A stretch of DNA of 64,000 nucleotides, taken from NCBI RefSeq assembly GCF_030408675.1, contig NZ_CP047200.1:124001-188000 (forward strand), in the 5' to 3' direction. The notes under the pieces were generated by a model. It was given only the letters and a program-made list of their open reading frames with translations. It was not told where the DNA came from and ran no database searches. Positions within the stretch are counted from its first letter, which is position 1. Each line of letters opens with the position of its first letter. Below are positions 44,365-52,306 of the stretch, piece by piece. A program made the position numbers and the translations under genes. Origin of the DNA: Corynebacterium durum (GTDB lineage Bacteria > Actinomycetota > Actinomycetes > Mycobacteriales > Mycobacteriaceae).

Positions 44365-45137
44365 GGGTTTTATCGTGCCATAGGGGGCGTGGTGTCGGTG
44401 TGTGGGGGTTTGTGGACAATACGGTGACCAATGTAGAACATTGCGTACATATTCCCCCAATTCGGACGTTCCAACAACGCGAAGCTGTGTGTTGTTCGTT
44501 TTTGGAAACGATCATAGTGTGGGTGCCATGTGTGCCTACGTGGATGTGCTAGGTGTTTGAAAATGGCGGCTGGAATGCATTAATGCCTTTGGTTGATATA
44601 CCAACATTTCTCAAGCACTTTAAGCTTAAAATAAAATAAGAATAATTTGATGAATCTTGATCGGGAAATGTATCTAGTTAGCGGGGGTGACACGTGTACG
44701 CTACGGATACTTTTATTGGCAGGGAGAGATGTGGGGTTGGTGTGGTTTCATTCAAGAATGAAAGTAATGGTGATACGCCAACAAAAACTGCTTTAGCTGC
44801 AGTTATGCTAGAAACTTCGATGAAGTTTGAAGGCTAGAAACGGGGATCAATTCGCCGGAATGCTTCCTTGCTCCGTACGAAAGATTTTCATTAGTGGGGG
44901 AGGAAAACGGGGGTGATTTTTGCTAAGAATTCGCAGTTGAGAAATAAATATCTCGATTATATTGACTCTTGGATTTATTTAAGGGTTATAGTAACGAGCG
45001 AAGATAACACCTTGTGCTCTTGTTGCAGTGTGATGGGGTTATCTCGTCATCAGTCTCTTTGTTTTGGGCTGCTCACGCCTCCTTTATATGTGAGCATGTC
45101 TGCGAAGCAAGAGTGATTCACTAAGGATGGGAATTAA
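44365..45137. other. 773-bp AT-rich gap upstream of the first surface protein
   Basis: No gene I can support. The right two thirds is AT-rich, unlike the flanks. AAACTTC/GAAGTTT (44812-44828) is a tight hairpin. The region probably carries the promoter and perhaps a long leader of the surface protein at 45138. Confidence 0.5.
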
Positions 45138-47006
45138 ATGAGTACTCTTCACCTAAATCTTAGGGAGGGGAAGCACCACATCTTGCTGGCTATCGTGACT
45201 GCATTGTCACTCGTAGCTGGTTTCTTGGTCGCTCCTCCCACTGCGCAAGCGGATGTCAACACTGGAATTAAGGTGACCGATCTGAAGCTGACGGCTTCGG
45301 ATCAAAACGGCAACCCGCTCAACAACAACGCGATGATTACTCGTGACACCGCAGCACGTCTGGACTTCAACTGGGATGCCTCTGGAACGCGTGTGAAGTC
45401 TGGGGATACTTTCACCATTGATCTTCCTGAGCAGTTCCAGAGCTGGCGTAACTACGAAAAGCACCCCCTTGTTGTTGACCACAATGGTCAAAGCGTGCAG
45501 GTGGGTGACTGCAACAGCGAGACAAAGACCATCAACTGCGTTTTCAATGACAAGGTTGATGAGCTGAATGCAGACGGTTACCGCGGCATTGAAGGCTCAG
45601 GCTGGGCCGTGTTCAAGGTGCTCGGTGAGCACGAAGGCCCCGCCATTGACTTTGTAGTCAACGGTGAGAAGACCGCCGTTGACCTTCCCGGCGGCAAAAT
45701 CCCCGGCATTCCTGGTGATTACTTCAACATGGGCTTTGGCAAGATGGCTGCCTACCTCGGCCCGAACACCGATAGCATCACCTGGGACATCAACTTCAAC
45801 TCCACTCACGTGAAGAACCTGCTGAAGGACACCCCTCAAGCATTGACTGTGGACGGCAAGACCTCCCAGACCATCACTTTTGAAGACATCCTGGGCCCCG
45901 GCCAGAAGTTCAACCCGAATACTGGCAACTTCCAGCTGATGATCCGCAACAGCAAGAACCACCCCGCCAACATCCTGAAGCCTCTGGCTTTTGTGAGCGG
46001 TGCCAAGGACAAAGTGGTCACCGAATACGGCGACTTCACCATCGCTTTCGACCGCAAGAATGACCAGGAAGGTACCTTCACCCTCACTGGCCCGTGGGCA
46101 GAAGACACGAACTACAAGATCGTGTACACCGCCCTGCCGGATTCCGCCGATGGTCGCGCAGTTGCCGACCACGCTTACTACAACGAATCCACCATCAAGG
46201 GAAGTACCCAGAAGGCTCACTTCTCCCGCCAGTTCAGCCGATCCTTCGACGTGACTGCTAGGTTGCTGCCTGGTTTCGGTGGCCTGGAAGTGACCAAGAA
46301 GGTCGCCAATGACCCGCAGAACAAGGTTCCGGCCGAGTCCGAGTACATCGTGAACATCGAGTACACCCTGCCGAACAACACCACTGCATCGAACTACCCG
46401 ACCTGGACCCCAGTGGGCACCCTGAACGATGCGAAGACCGGCGGTACTGCCTCCATGACAGTGAAGGCCAATGAAGCTAAGCGCTTCACCGGCCAGTTCC
46501 CCACCGGAACCACCGTCAAACTGACAGAAGAAAGGTCAACCCTCCCGAACGGCATCCAGTGGCGTGACCCTGAGTTCACCGTTAACGGCAAGAGCGCCGA
46601 TACCTTCACGGTGGAAGAGCTGAAGCACGCTTCCGTGGAGCTGACCAACGAAGTCGCACGCATCGACGTCAGCCCGCTGCCGAACCCGGATCAGAATGAT
46701 CCCACCAATCCGGACAACCCCACCGATCCGGTCAACCCAATCAACCCGACCGATCCGACGGACCCGAATAAGCCGGACAACAACAATGGTTCCTCTGGTA
46801 ACGGTTCCTCCGGTGCTGGTTCCGCCACTGGTAGCTCCCGTGGATCCAGCATCTCGGGTAGCTCCGTCTCCCCGTGGTGGCTGCTCCTGGGTATTGCCCC
46901 GCTGCTGATGTTCCTTCCTCCGCACGTGCTGAAGCACTTCCAGCCCAGCAACAACGCGCAGGTTCCGGCACAGGCACCGGTCAAGCAAGGACCCCGTAAG
47001 GGATAG
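45138..47006 (+). CDS. Large surface protein with Ig-like adhesin domains and C-terminal anchor helix
   Basis: 622 residues. The signal peptide ends near AQADV. Residues about 40-180 look like an MSCRAMM-type adhesion domain (KSGDTFTIDLP), a second Ig-like domain follows to about 380, and a DUF5979-type domain covers about 385-510 (GFGGLEVTKKVAN, YTLPNNTTAS, LTEERSTLP). A Pro/Asp/Asn repeat (NPTDPTDPNKP) and Gly/Ser linker lead to a membrane helix, WWLLLGIAPLLMFL, with a basic tail. There is no LPXTG, so it is membrane-held, not sortase-anchored. A paralogue is at 50.7 kb. Confidence 0.78.
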   Translation: MSTLHLNLREGKHHILLAIVTALSLVAGFLVAPPTAQADVNTGIKVTDLKLTASDQNGNPLNNNAMITRDTAARLDFNWDASGTRVKSGDTFTIDLPEQFQSWRNYEKHPLVVDHNGQSVQVGDCNSETKTINCVFNDKVDELNADGYRGIEGSGWAVFKVLGEHEGPAIDFVVNGEKTAVDLPGGKIPGIPGDYFNMGFGKMAAYLGPNTDSITWDINFNSTHVKNLLKDTPQALTVDGKTSQTITFEDILGPGQKFNPNTGNFQLMIRNSKNHPANILKPLAFVSGAKDKVVTEYGDFTIAFDRKNDQEGTFTLTGPWAEDTNYKIVYTALPDSADGRAVADHAYYNESTIKGSTQKAHFSRQFSRSFDVTARLLPGFGGLEVTKKVANDPQNKVPAESEYIVNIEYTLPNNTTASNYPTWTPVGTLNDAKTGGTASMTVKANEAKRFTGQFPTGTTVKLTEERSTLPNGIQWRDPEFTVNGKSADTFTVEELKHASVELTNEVARIDVSPLPNPDQNDPTNPDNPTDPVNPINPTDPTDPNKPDNNNGSSGNGSSGAGSATGSSRGSSISGSSVSPWWLLLGIAPLLMFLPPHVLKHFQPSNNAQVPAQAPVKQGPRKG

Positions 47007-47044
47007 TTCCTTAACACCAGATTTACGGTAACAACGCTCGCTCG

Positions 47045-47076
47045 CCCCGCTCGACATTCCTGTTGAGCGGGGTTTT
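47045..47076 (+). terminator. Terminator of the surface protein gene
   Basis: CCCCGCTC (47045-47052) pairs with GAGCGGGG (47065-47072), followed by TTTTC. Confidence 0.85.
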
Positions 47077-47104
47077 CTTGACCCTGCGTTGTACCATGGT
47101 GGGC

Positions 47105-48007
47105 ATGTCTGGAGCTGGACGTTACGCGCCGTCGCCAAGTGGTGACCTGCATTATGGAAACCTTCGCACCGCCTTGCTGGCCTGGTTGTGGGCGCGCAGC
47201 ACTGGCCGCGATTTTCGGATGCGGGTGGATGACATTGATACGCAGCGCTCCTCGGCTACAAGCGCCGAACGTCAGCTGGCGGACCTTGCGGCGCTGGGCA
47301 TTGATTGGGACGGCGAGGTGCTGTACCAACACGACCGCTTCGATGCCTACGCCAACACCCTCAGACACCTTGAGCAACGCGGACTGGTGTACGAATGCTA
47401 CTGCTCCCGGCGCGAAATTCAGGAAGCCGCCCGCGCCCCGCACGCCGTGCCTGGCTCCTACCCAGGAACCTGCCGCTCGCTTGACGACGCCACCCGTGCC
47501 CAGCGCCGCGCTAACCTCGCCGCTGCGGGGCGCGTGCCCGCGCTACGACTTCGTGCCGACGTGACGCAGTGGACCGTGCACGATTTTTTCGCGGGTGACT
47601 ACACCGGCGACGTGGATGACATGGTGCTTCGCCGCGGCGGGCAGGCTCCGGATTGGGCGTACAACCTGGCCGTGGTGGTCGACGATGCATTTCAGGGCGT
47701 TGACCAGGTGGTTCGTGGCAGGGACCTGCTTTCCTCCGCGCCCCGGCAGGCGTATCTCGCGGGCCTTCTGGGTATTGAGGCTCCGGATTATGTGCATGTG
47801 CCGCTGGTGCTCGGCCCCACGGGGCGCAGGCTGGCCAAACGCGACGGTGCCGTTACACTCCGCGAAATGCTTCACGACGCCACGCCAGGGGAGGTTGTCT
47901 CCCGGCTTGCTGCGTCTTTGGGTTTCGGGCAGGTGAGTTCTGCGGCGGAATTGCTAGAGGTGTTCGATCCGGCCGCGCTGAGCGGGGAGGATTATGTGTG
48001 GGGGTAG
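47105..48007 (+). CDS. gluQ: Glutamyl-Q tRNA(Asp) synthetase GluQ
   Basis: Truncated GluRS paralogue (300 residues, no anticodon-binding domain) that attaches glutamate to queuosine in tRNA-Asp. Present are the class I start [15 protein letters not shown] (HxGN), the zinc ligands CYCSRREI and YPGTC, and the KMSKS-like RRLAKRDGA. The start ATG at 47105 is chosen over the upstream in-frame ATG at 47096 because it gives the expected N-terminus. Together with tgt and yhhQ it forms a queuosine set. Confidence 0.92.
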   Translation: MSGAGRYAPSPSGDLHYGNLRTALLAWLWARSTGRDFRMRVDDIDTQRSSATSAERQLADLAALGIDWDGEVLYQHDRFDAYANTLRHLEQRGLVYECYCSRREIQEAARAPHAVPGSYPGTCRSLDDATRAQRRANLAAAGRVPALRLRADVTQWTVHDFFAGDYTGDVDDMVLRRGGQAPDWAYNLAVVVDDAFQGVDQVVRGRDLLSSAPRQAYLAGLLGIEAPDYVHVPLVLGPTGRRLAKRDGAVTLREMLHDATPGEVVSRLAASLGFGQVSSAAELLEVFDPAALSGEDYVWG

Positions 48008-48016
48008 GGGGCTGCG

Positions 48017-48077
48017 AAGTTTGCTTATGGTCGAGCGTGAAAATCGGCCATTTTTGAGCTTGAGCATAGGCAAACTT
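48017..48077. repeat. Palindromic intergenic repeat, copy 3 (inverted)
   Basis: AAGTTTGCTTATG (48017-48029) and CATAGGCAAACTT (48065-48077) pair with one mismatch. The reverse complement carries CAAGCTCAAAAA and GCCGATTTTC as in copy 1. It sits between convergent gluQ and tRNA-Ser(GGA). Confidence 0.8.
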
Positions 48078-48120
48078 TTATGCAAGCGTTTGCGCTAGCG
48101 CCGTATCCCGACGCACAACA

Positions 48121-48153
48121 AAAGGACCCCAGCCATATTTGGCTGGGGTCCTT
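48121..48153 (-). terminator. Terminator of tRNA-Ser(GGA)
   Basis: AAAGGACCCCAGCC pairs with GGCTGGGGTCCTT around a six-base loop. On the minus strand TTTTGTTG follows. Confidence 0.85.
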
Positions 48154-48157
48154 ACTG

Positions 48158-48242
48158 CGGAGGATAGGGGATTTGAACCCCTGAGGGATTGCTCCCAACA
48201 CGCGTTCCAGGCGTGCGACATAGGCCGCTAGTCGAATCCTCC
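48158..48242 (-). tRNA. tRNA-Ser(GGA)
   Basis: Read on the minus strand: acceptor GGAGGAT pairs with ATCCTCC, the anticodon stem is CACGC/GCGTG with loop CTGGAAC (anticodon GGA), and there is a long variable arm. CCA is not encoded. Confidence 0.93.
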
Positions 48243-48370
48243 ATCAAGAACATGTCACCAAAGGGCGCTGTTCCTTGAAAGACTGTACACTTTCCGCACT
48301 CCCGTTGGCAAATTGCTGGTGGGAGTGGTGTTTTGGCGCGTGGTGCGGTGTGAGGCTAGGGTTGTTGCTA

Positions 48371-48457
48371 GGACTCCGTGTGGTGTTTATCTTGTGAACT
48401 CCCCCAGGGCAGGAATGCAGCAAGGGTCAGCGAGCTCTGGCAGGTGCGCGGGGTCCC
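48371..48457 (+). ncRNA. ffs: Signal recognition particle RNA (4.5S type)
   Basis: GGACTCCGTG at the 5' end can pair with GCGCGGGGTCC at the 3' end. The apical part GGCAGGAATGCAGCAAGGGT with GCTCTGG is the conserved SRP domain IV hairpin with its asymmetric loop. It lies just before aspT, as in related genomes. Confidence 0.85.
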
Positions 48458-48578
48458 TTAATTCTTTCTAAAAACTCAACATCTTTTGAGGTTTTGCGTC
48501 TAAAGTGGGGGCCGGTGGCCACCTTTTTGTTTGGCCACCATAGTTGCAGTTTTTTCGCACCGTGGAGGGTGGCCTGAT

Positions 48579-49850
48579 ATGGCGTTGCAGGATTTTGAGG
48601 CCCAGGAGTTGGCCCAGTTTGCTGAGGATATTTCACAGGCGTATGAGGATTTGAAAGCCCGCAATCTTGCTTTGGATTTGACTAGGGGGAAGCCGTCTTC
48701 CGAGCAGCTGGATTTTTCCGACGAGCTGCTTGGCCTGCCCGGATCCGGTAATTTCCAGTCTGCGGATGGCACGGATTGCCGTAACTATGGTGGTTTGGCT
48801 GGTGTTAAGGATATCCGCGAGATTTATGCGGAGTTGCTGGGCATTCCTGTTGATCAGGTGTATGCGGGGGATGCGTCGAGCTTGAACATTATGTTTGACC
48901 TGATCATGGCCTCCTACATTTGGGGGACTAATGATTCCCCCCGTCCTTGGAAGGATGAGCCGGTAGTGAAGTGGCTGTGCCCGGTACCGGGCTACGACAG
49001 GCACTTCACCATCACCGAACATTTCGGTTTTGAGATGCTGCCGGTTCCCATGCTTGACGACGGCCCCGACATGGATGTGGTCCGTGATCTGGTGAAGGAT
49101 CCTGCAGTGAAGGGCATGTGGACGGTGCCGATTTTCGGTAACCCGACAGGCGTGACCTTCTCCGAGAAGGTGTGCCGCGAGCTTGCAGAGATGGAGACCG
49201 CAGCTCCTGATTTCCGCATCGTGTGGGATAACGCTTACGCGGTGCACACCTTCACGGATGAGTTCCCGGTAGTGCATAACGTTATTGAGTTTGCCAAGGA
49301 AGCAGGCCACCCGAACCGTTTCTGGTTCATGACCTCCACCTCTAAGATCACCTTTGCGGGTTCCGGCGTGAGTTTCTTTGCCTCGTCACCAGAGAACCTG
49401 GCATGGTATGCCTCTCATGCGAATGTGCGTGGTATCGGCCCGAACAAACTGAATCAGCTGGCCCACGCGCAGTACTTCAAGGATGCCGAGGGCGTGCGTA
49501 TTCTCATGCGCAAGCATGCTGGCTCGCTGGCCCCGAAGTTTGAACGTGTGCTGCAGATTCTTGAAAAACGCCTGGGGGAGTACGGAGTGGCTAGCTGGAC
49601 CAAACCCGAGGGCGGCTACTTCATTTCCCTGGATGTTGTGGACGGCACCGCGTCTCGCGTGGTGGAGCTGGCCAAGGAAGCGGGCATTGCTCTGACGGGA
49701 GCTGGCTCGTCCTTCCCGCTGCACAAAGATCCGAATGACCGCAATATCCGCCTCGCGCCGTCGCTTCCGCCGGTGGAGGAAGTGGAGGTAGCCATGGATG
49801 GTGTGGCTACGTGCGTGTTGTTGGCTGCGGCAGAAAAGTTTGCGGATTAA
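48579..49850 (+). CDS. aspT: Aspartate aminotransferase AspT (subgroup Ic)
   Basis: Main aspartate transaminase of corynebacteria, interconverting aspartate and oxaloacetate. At 423 residues it belongs to the unusual aminotransferase group found in C. glutamicum: NYGGLAGVKDIREIYAELLG, the CPVPGYDRHF loop, PIFGNPTGVTFS, WDNAYAVHTF and the PLP lysine in TSTSKITFAGSG. The ATG at 48579 follows GAGGGTGGCC. It is upstream of the SUFU-like gene by two bases and part of the aspT-dnaX-recR order. Confidence 0.92.
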   Translation: MALQDFEAQELAQFAEDISQAYEDLKARNLALDLTRGKPSSEQLDFSDELLGLPGSGNFQSADGTDCRNYGGLAGVKDIREIYAELLGIPVDQVYAGDASSLNIMFDLIMASYIWGTNDSPRPWKDEPVVKWLCPVPGYDRHFTITEHFGFEMLPVPMLDDGPDMDVVRDLVKDPAVKGMWTVPIFGNPTGVTFSEKVCRELAEMETAAPDFRIVWDNAYAVHTFTDEFPVVHNVIEFAKEAGHPNRFWFMTSTSKITFAGSGVSFFASSPENLAWYASHANVRGIGPNKLNQLAHAQYFKDAEGVRILMRKHAGSLAPKFERVLQILEKRLGEYGVASWTKPEGGYFISLDVVDGTASRVVELAKEAGIALTGAGSSFPLHKDPNDRNIRLAPSLPPVEEVEVAMDGVATCVLLAAAEKFAD

Positions 49851-49852
49851 CC

Positions 49853-50455
49853 GTGAATTTGCAGGAAACAGCATATTGGCTGGATGGTCTTTTTCCGGGA
49901 GATTTGAAATTCTCCCGGATTAACGGCCTGCATATTGCCAGCATTGATCTGAGTTCCGAGGACACCACTGAGGCGTTGGCCTGTACTGCGGATTTCGGCC
50001 GGGTGGACACTGGTTTGGTGAGTTCGGAAGAGGCGTTCGAGGACAGGGGCGTCGAAAAGCAGGTGGAGGTGCGCAGCGAGATTTTCTGCGTGGCATCTGC
50101 TGAGCCTGAGGTTGTGGAACGCGCGGTGGTGGCTGCGGCGTCGTTTTTGGCGGAGAGCAACACCATTCAGACTGGTATTGTGCCTGCTCAGCCGGGCCAA
50201 TTGCTGCCTGCGGTGGGGGTATTTGGTGGGCTGGCGGAGATGCCGGGGATTGAGGTTCGGCATGGGTTGCTGGTTGCTCCGTATGTGTGGTCGGATGGGG
50301 TGCCCCGGATGCGTGAGGATGACCGCATCACCACGATGCTGCAGCTTGTGATGCTCACCGACGATGAATATGAGTACGCCACCACCTATGGTGTTGATGA
50401 GCTTCAGGAAGCGATGGTGAACGAGGGAGTCAATATTCTCGATTTGGGCCGATAA
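49853..50455 (+). CDS. Suppressor-of-fused (SUFU)-like protein
   Basis: 200 residues. The second half, VRHGLLVAPYVWSDGVPRMREDDRITTMLQLVMLTDDEYEYATTYGVDELQ, matches the SUFU-domain pattern of bacterial members (a 'PL...E' helix after a strand pair). The N-terminal half is an alpha/beta domain starting NLQETAYWLDGLFPGD. In bacteria such proteins often act as immunity proteins or have unknown roles. It starts with GTG two bases after aspT. An alternative is a plain hypothetical. Confidence 0.6.
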   Translation: MNLQETAYWLDGLFPGDLKFSRINGLHIASIDLSSEDTTEALACTADFGRVDTGLVSSEEAFEDRGVEKQVEVRSEIFCVASAEPEVVERAVVAAASFLAESNTIQTGIVPAQPGQLLPAVGVFGGLAEMPGIEVRHGLLVAPYVWSDGVPRMREDDRITTMLQLVMLTDDEYEYATTYGVDELQEAMVNEGVNILDLGR

Positions 50456-50669
50456 CCTGGTACTTATCGCGTTATCGGCCCTGGATGGGGGTCAACCTGA
50501 GAATTCTTTATTGAAAAAGGGCTGCGTGGCCGCAAGTGGCCTGGACAGCTCGATTTGTGCATTGGTATTATTAGTGTATCCTGTGAAAAACGCTTATTAA
50601 TTTTAGTTTATATTTCAACTAATTTTTAGAAAACGGATGTCACGTGGATTCACTGTTTAGGAAAAACCA

Positions 50670-52250
50670 ATGATCCTCAGCTCTGAACACACCAACACAA
50701 CCCGCGCCAGGATGGTTGCGCTGCTGACAGTGCTGTGTGTCGTGTTGTCCATCACCGTTGGGGCTGTCGCGACCGTCACAGGAACCGCCGTCGCCCACGC
50801 ACAAACCGCCAACAACCAAGCGAGCGAGCCTCGTGCGGGCGATGCCTGGTCCACCCGAACCAACACCCGCAAGCTCGACGGCACTTACGCCACCTGGGCG
50901 GCCCGCTTCAACACCACCGCGCTCGCCGCAAACGTTCCCAACCTTGCTTTTACCGGCACCCCCACGCAGCTTAACTTTGCGGTGACCGCCGACGACGGGC
51001 AGGTACTCGTCGATGAACAGCCCTATTGGGAACTCCACCGCGTCGAGGCTGGAAAGGCCGAGGGTGCCGGGGAAGCGGACTCCGCCACTCTTCTGGCCTC
51101 CGCAGCAGTCGCAGCAGATGGCTACAGCGTCAGCTACGAATTCACCGATGCTGCCGGGACCAGCGCGAACGTTACTATCAACGGCCCCTTCGCCCCCGAC
51201 GCCACCTACGAGGTACGCTTCCACACCATCCCCATCAGCCCCGCGAAACCCTACTTCGATCGGGGTGCTGGCCTCCACGTCACCACCGCCATCGCGGGGC
51301 TTAACTCCACGGCGACAAACTACGACATCAGCGGCACCATCACCAGCGAGGAGACCACGCCAGGCTTCGGTACGTTCTCCATCACCAACCTGGTTCAAGG
51401 CGGGGCAGCCGACAAGATGCCCGCAGGCGCGCGCTTCATTATCAACGGCACCTACACCCTTCCCAACGGCACCACCACCAGCGACTACGCTGACTGGTCC
51501 GCCCCGGGGACCATCCGCGCCGACAAAACCGGCGGCGCCTTCACCATGATGGTGGGCAAAGACAACGCCGCCACGCTTGACGACGCCGCCCACCCCGGGC
51601 ACATCATCCAGTTTCCGCTGGGCACTCGCATTGACTTCAAAGAACAACAGCCCCAAGACTCGTGGGAGTACGCCTGGGCACCGCCCTTTTTCCGCATCGG
51701 AAACGACATCATTTCCGGCGTGACACTCAGTGCAGAAAAAACCCACATTGAGGTAGTGAACCAGGTGCACATGCGAAGCGACGTCACACCTGCCTGGACA
51801 TTGCTCACCGGCATTCCATTCCTCGGATCCGTCATCGCCCCGCTCGTAGCCTCAGGACTGGGGATCCTACCTACTGGATCGTCCACGCCGTCTGGGGCTG
51901 GCATGTCGGGGGCAGCGCAATCAGCAGCCCCCGACAACCCGGTCGTGCCCAGCGCGAATGGCTTCTCCGGCTCATCCCAGCCCGGCGAACTTTCCCAAGG
52001 GGATTCCGGTCACGAGCAGCCCAGCATCGCCCAGGCAGAAGTCCTCAACCGGGACGGGGGAACCGCGCGAAAGATCGCAGGCAATGCAGGCACGTCCGCC
52101 CATATGGACGTGTCTGCGGTGCGCGCCACCTCATCCTCCGCCGTGCTTGATGCGCTGCGCGTGGGCTGGGTGGTTATCGTTTTGGCACTGCTGTTGCTGG
52201 TCGTCGCCGTGGGTCTGCTGATTACCGTGGCGTACCGCAATCGCCTGTAA
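50670..52250 (+). CDS. Surface protein, paralogue of the 45.1-kb adhesin
   Basis: 526 residues. The signal peptide ends near AHAQT. An Ig-like N-terminal domain (about 50-215) is followed by a DUF5979-type domain (about 220-360: GFGTFSITNLVQG, TYTLPNGTTTSDYADW, FPLGTRIDFKEQQ). These segments align with GFGGLEVTKK, YTLPNNTTASNYPTW and FPTGTTVKLTEE of the first surface protein. A Gly/Ser/Pro-rich stalk and a C-terminal helix (VIVLALLLLVVAVGLLI) with a basic end follow. Again there is no LPXTG. It is preceded by a 215-base AT-rich upstream region. Confidence 0.75.
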   Translation: MILSSEHTNTTRARMVALLTVLCVVLSITVGAVATVTGTAVAHAQTANNQASEPRAGDAWSTRTNTRKLDGTYATWAARFNTTALAANVPNLAFTGTPTQLNFAVTADDGQVLVDEQPYWELHRVEAGKAEGAGEADSATLLASAAVAADGYSVSYEFTDAAGTSANVTINGPFAPDATYEVRFHTIPISPAKPYFDRGAGLHVTTAIAGLNSTATNYDISGTITSEETTPGFGTFSITNLVQGGAADKMPAGARFIINGTYTLPNGTTTSDYADWSAPGTIRADKTGGAFTMMVGKDNAATLDDAAHPGHIIQFPLGTRIDFKEQQPQDSWEYAWAPPFFRIGNDIISGVTLSAEKTHIEVVNQVHMRSDVTPAWTLLTGIPFLGSVIAPLVASGLGILPTGSSTPSGAGMSGAAQSAAPDNPVVPSANGFSGSSQPGELSQGDSGHEQPSIAQAEVLNRDGGTARKIAGNAGTSAHMDVSAVRATSSSAVLDALRVGWVVIVLALLLLVVAVGLLITVAYRNRL

Positions 52251-52306
52251 CCCTGTAACCAGGCGCGGGTGTCCCCGTGTCTGGCCTGGGCGGTAGGCTC
52301 TACATC

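Noticed and set aside
44913..45116. 67-codon open frame in the AT-rich gap before the surface protein
   Set aside because: No ribosome site, no domain, and cysteine-rich composition typical of chance frames.
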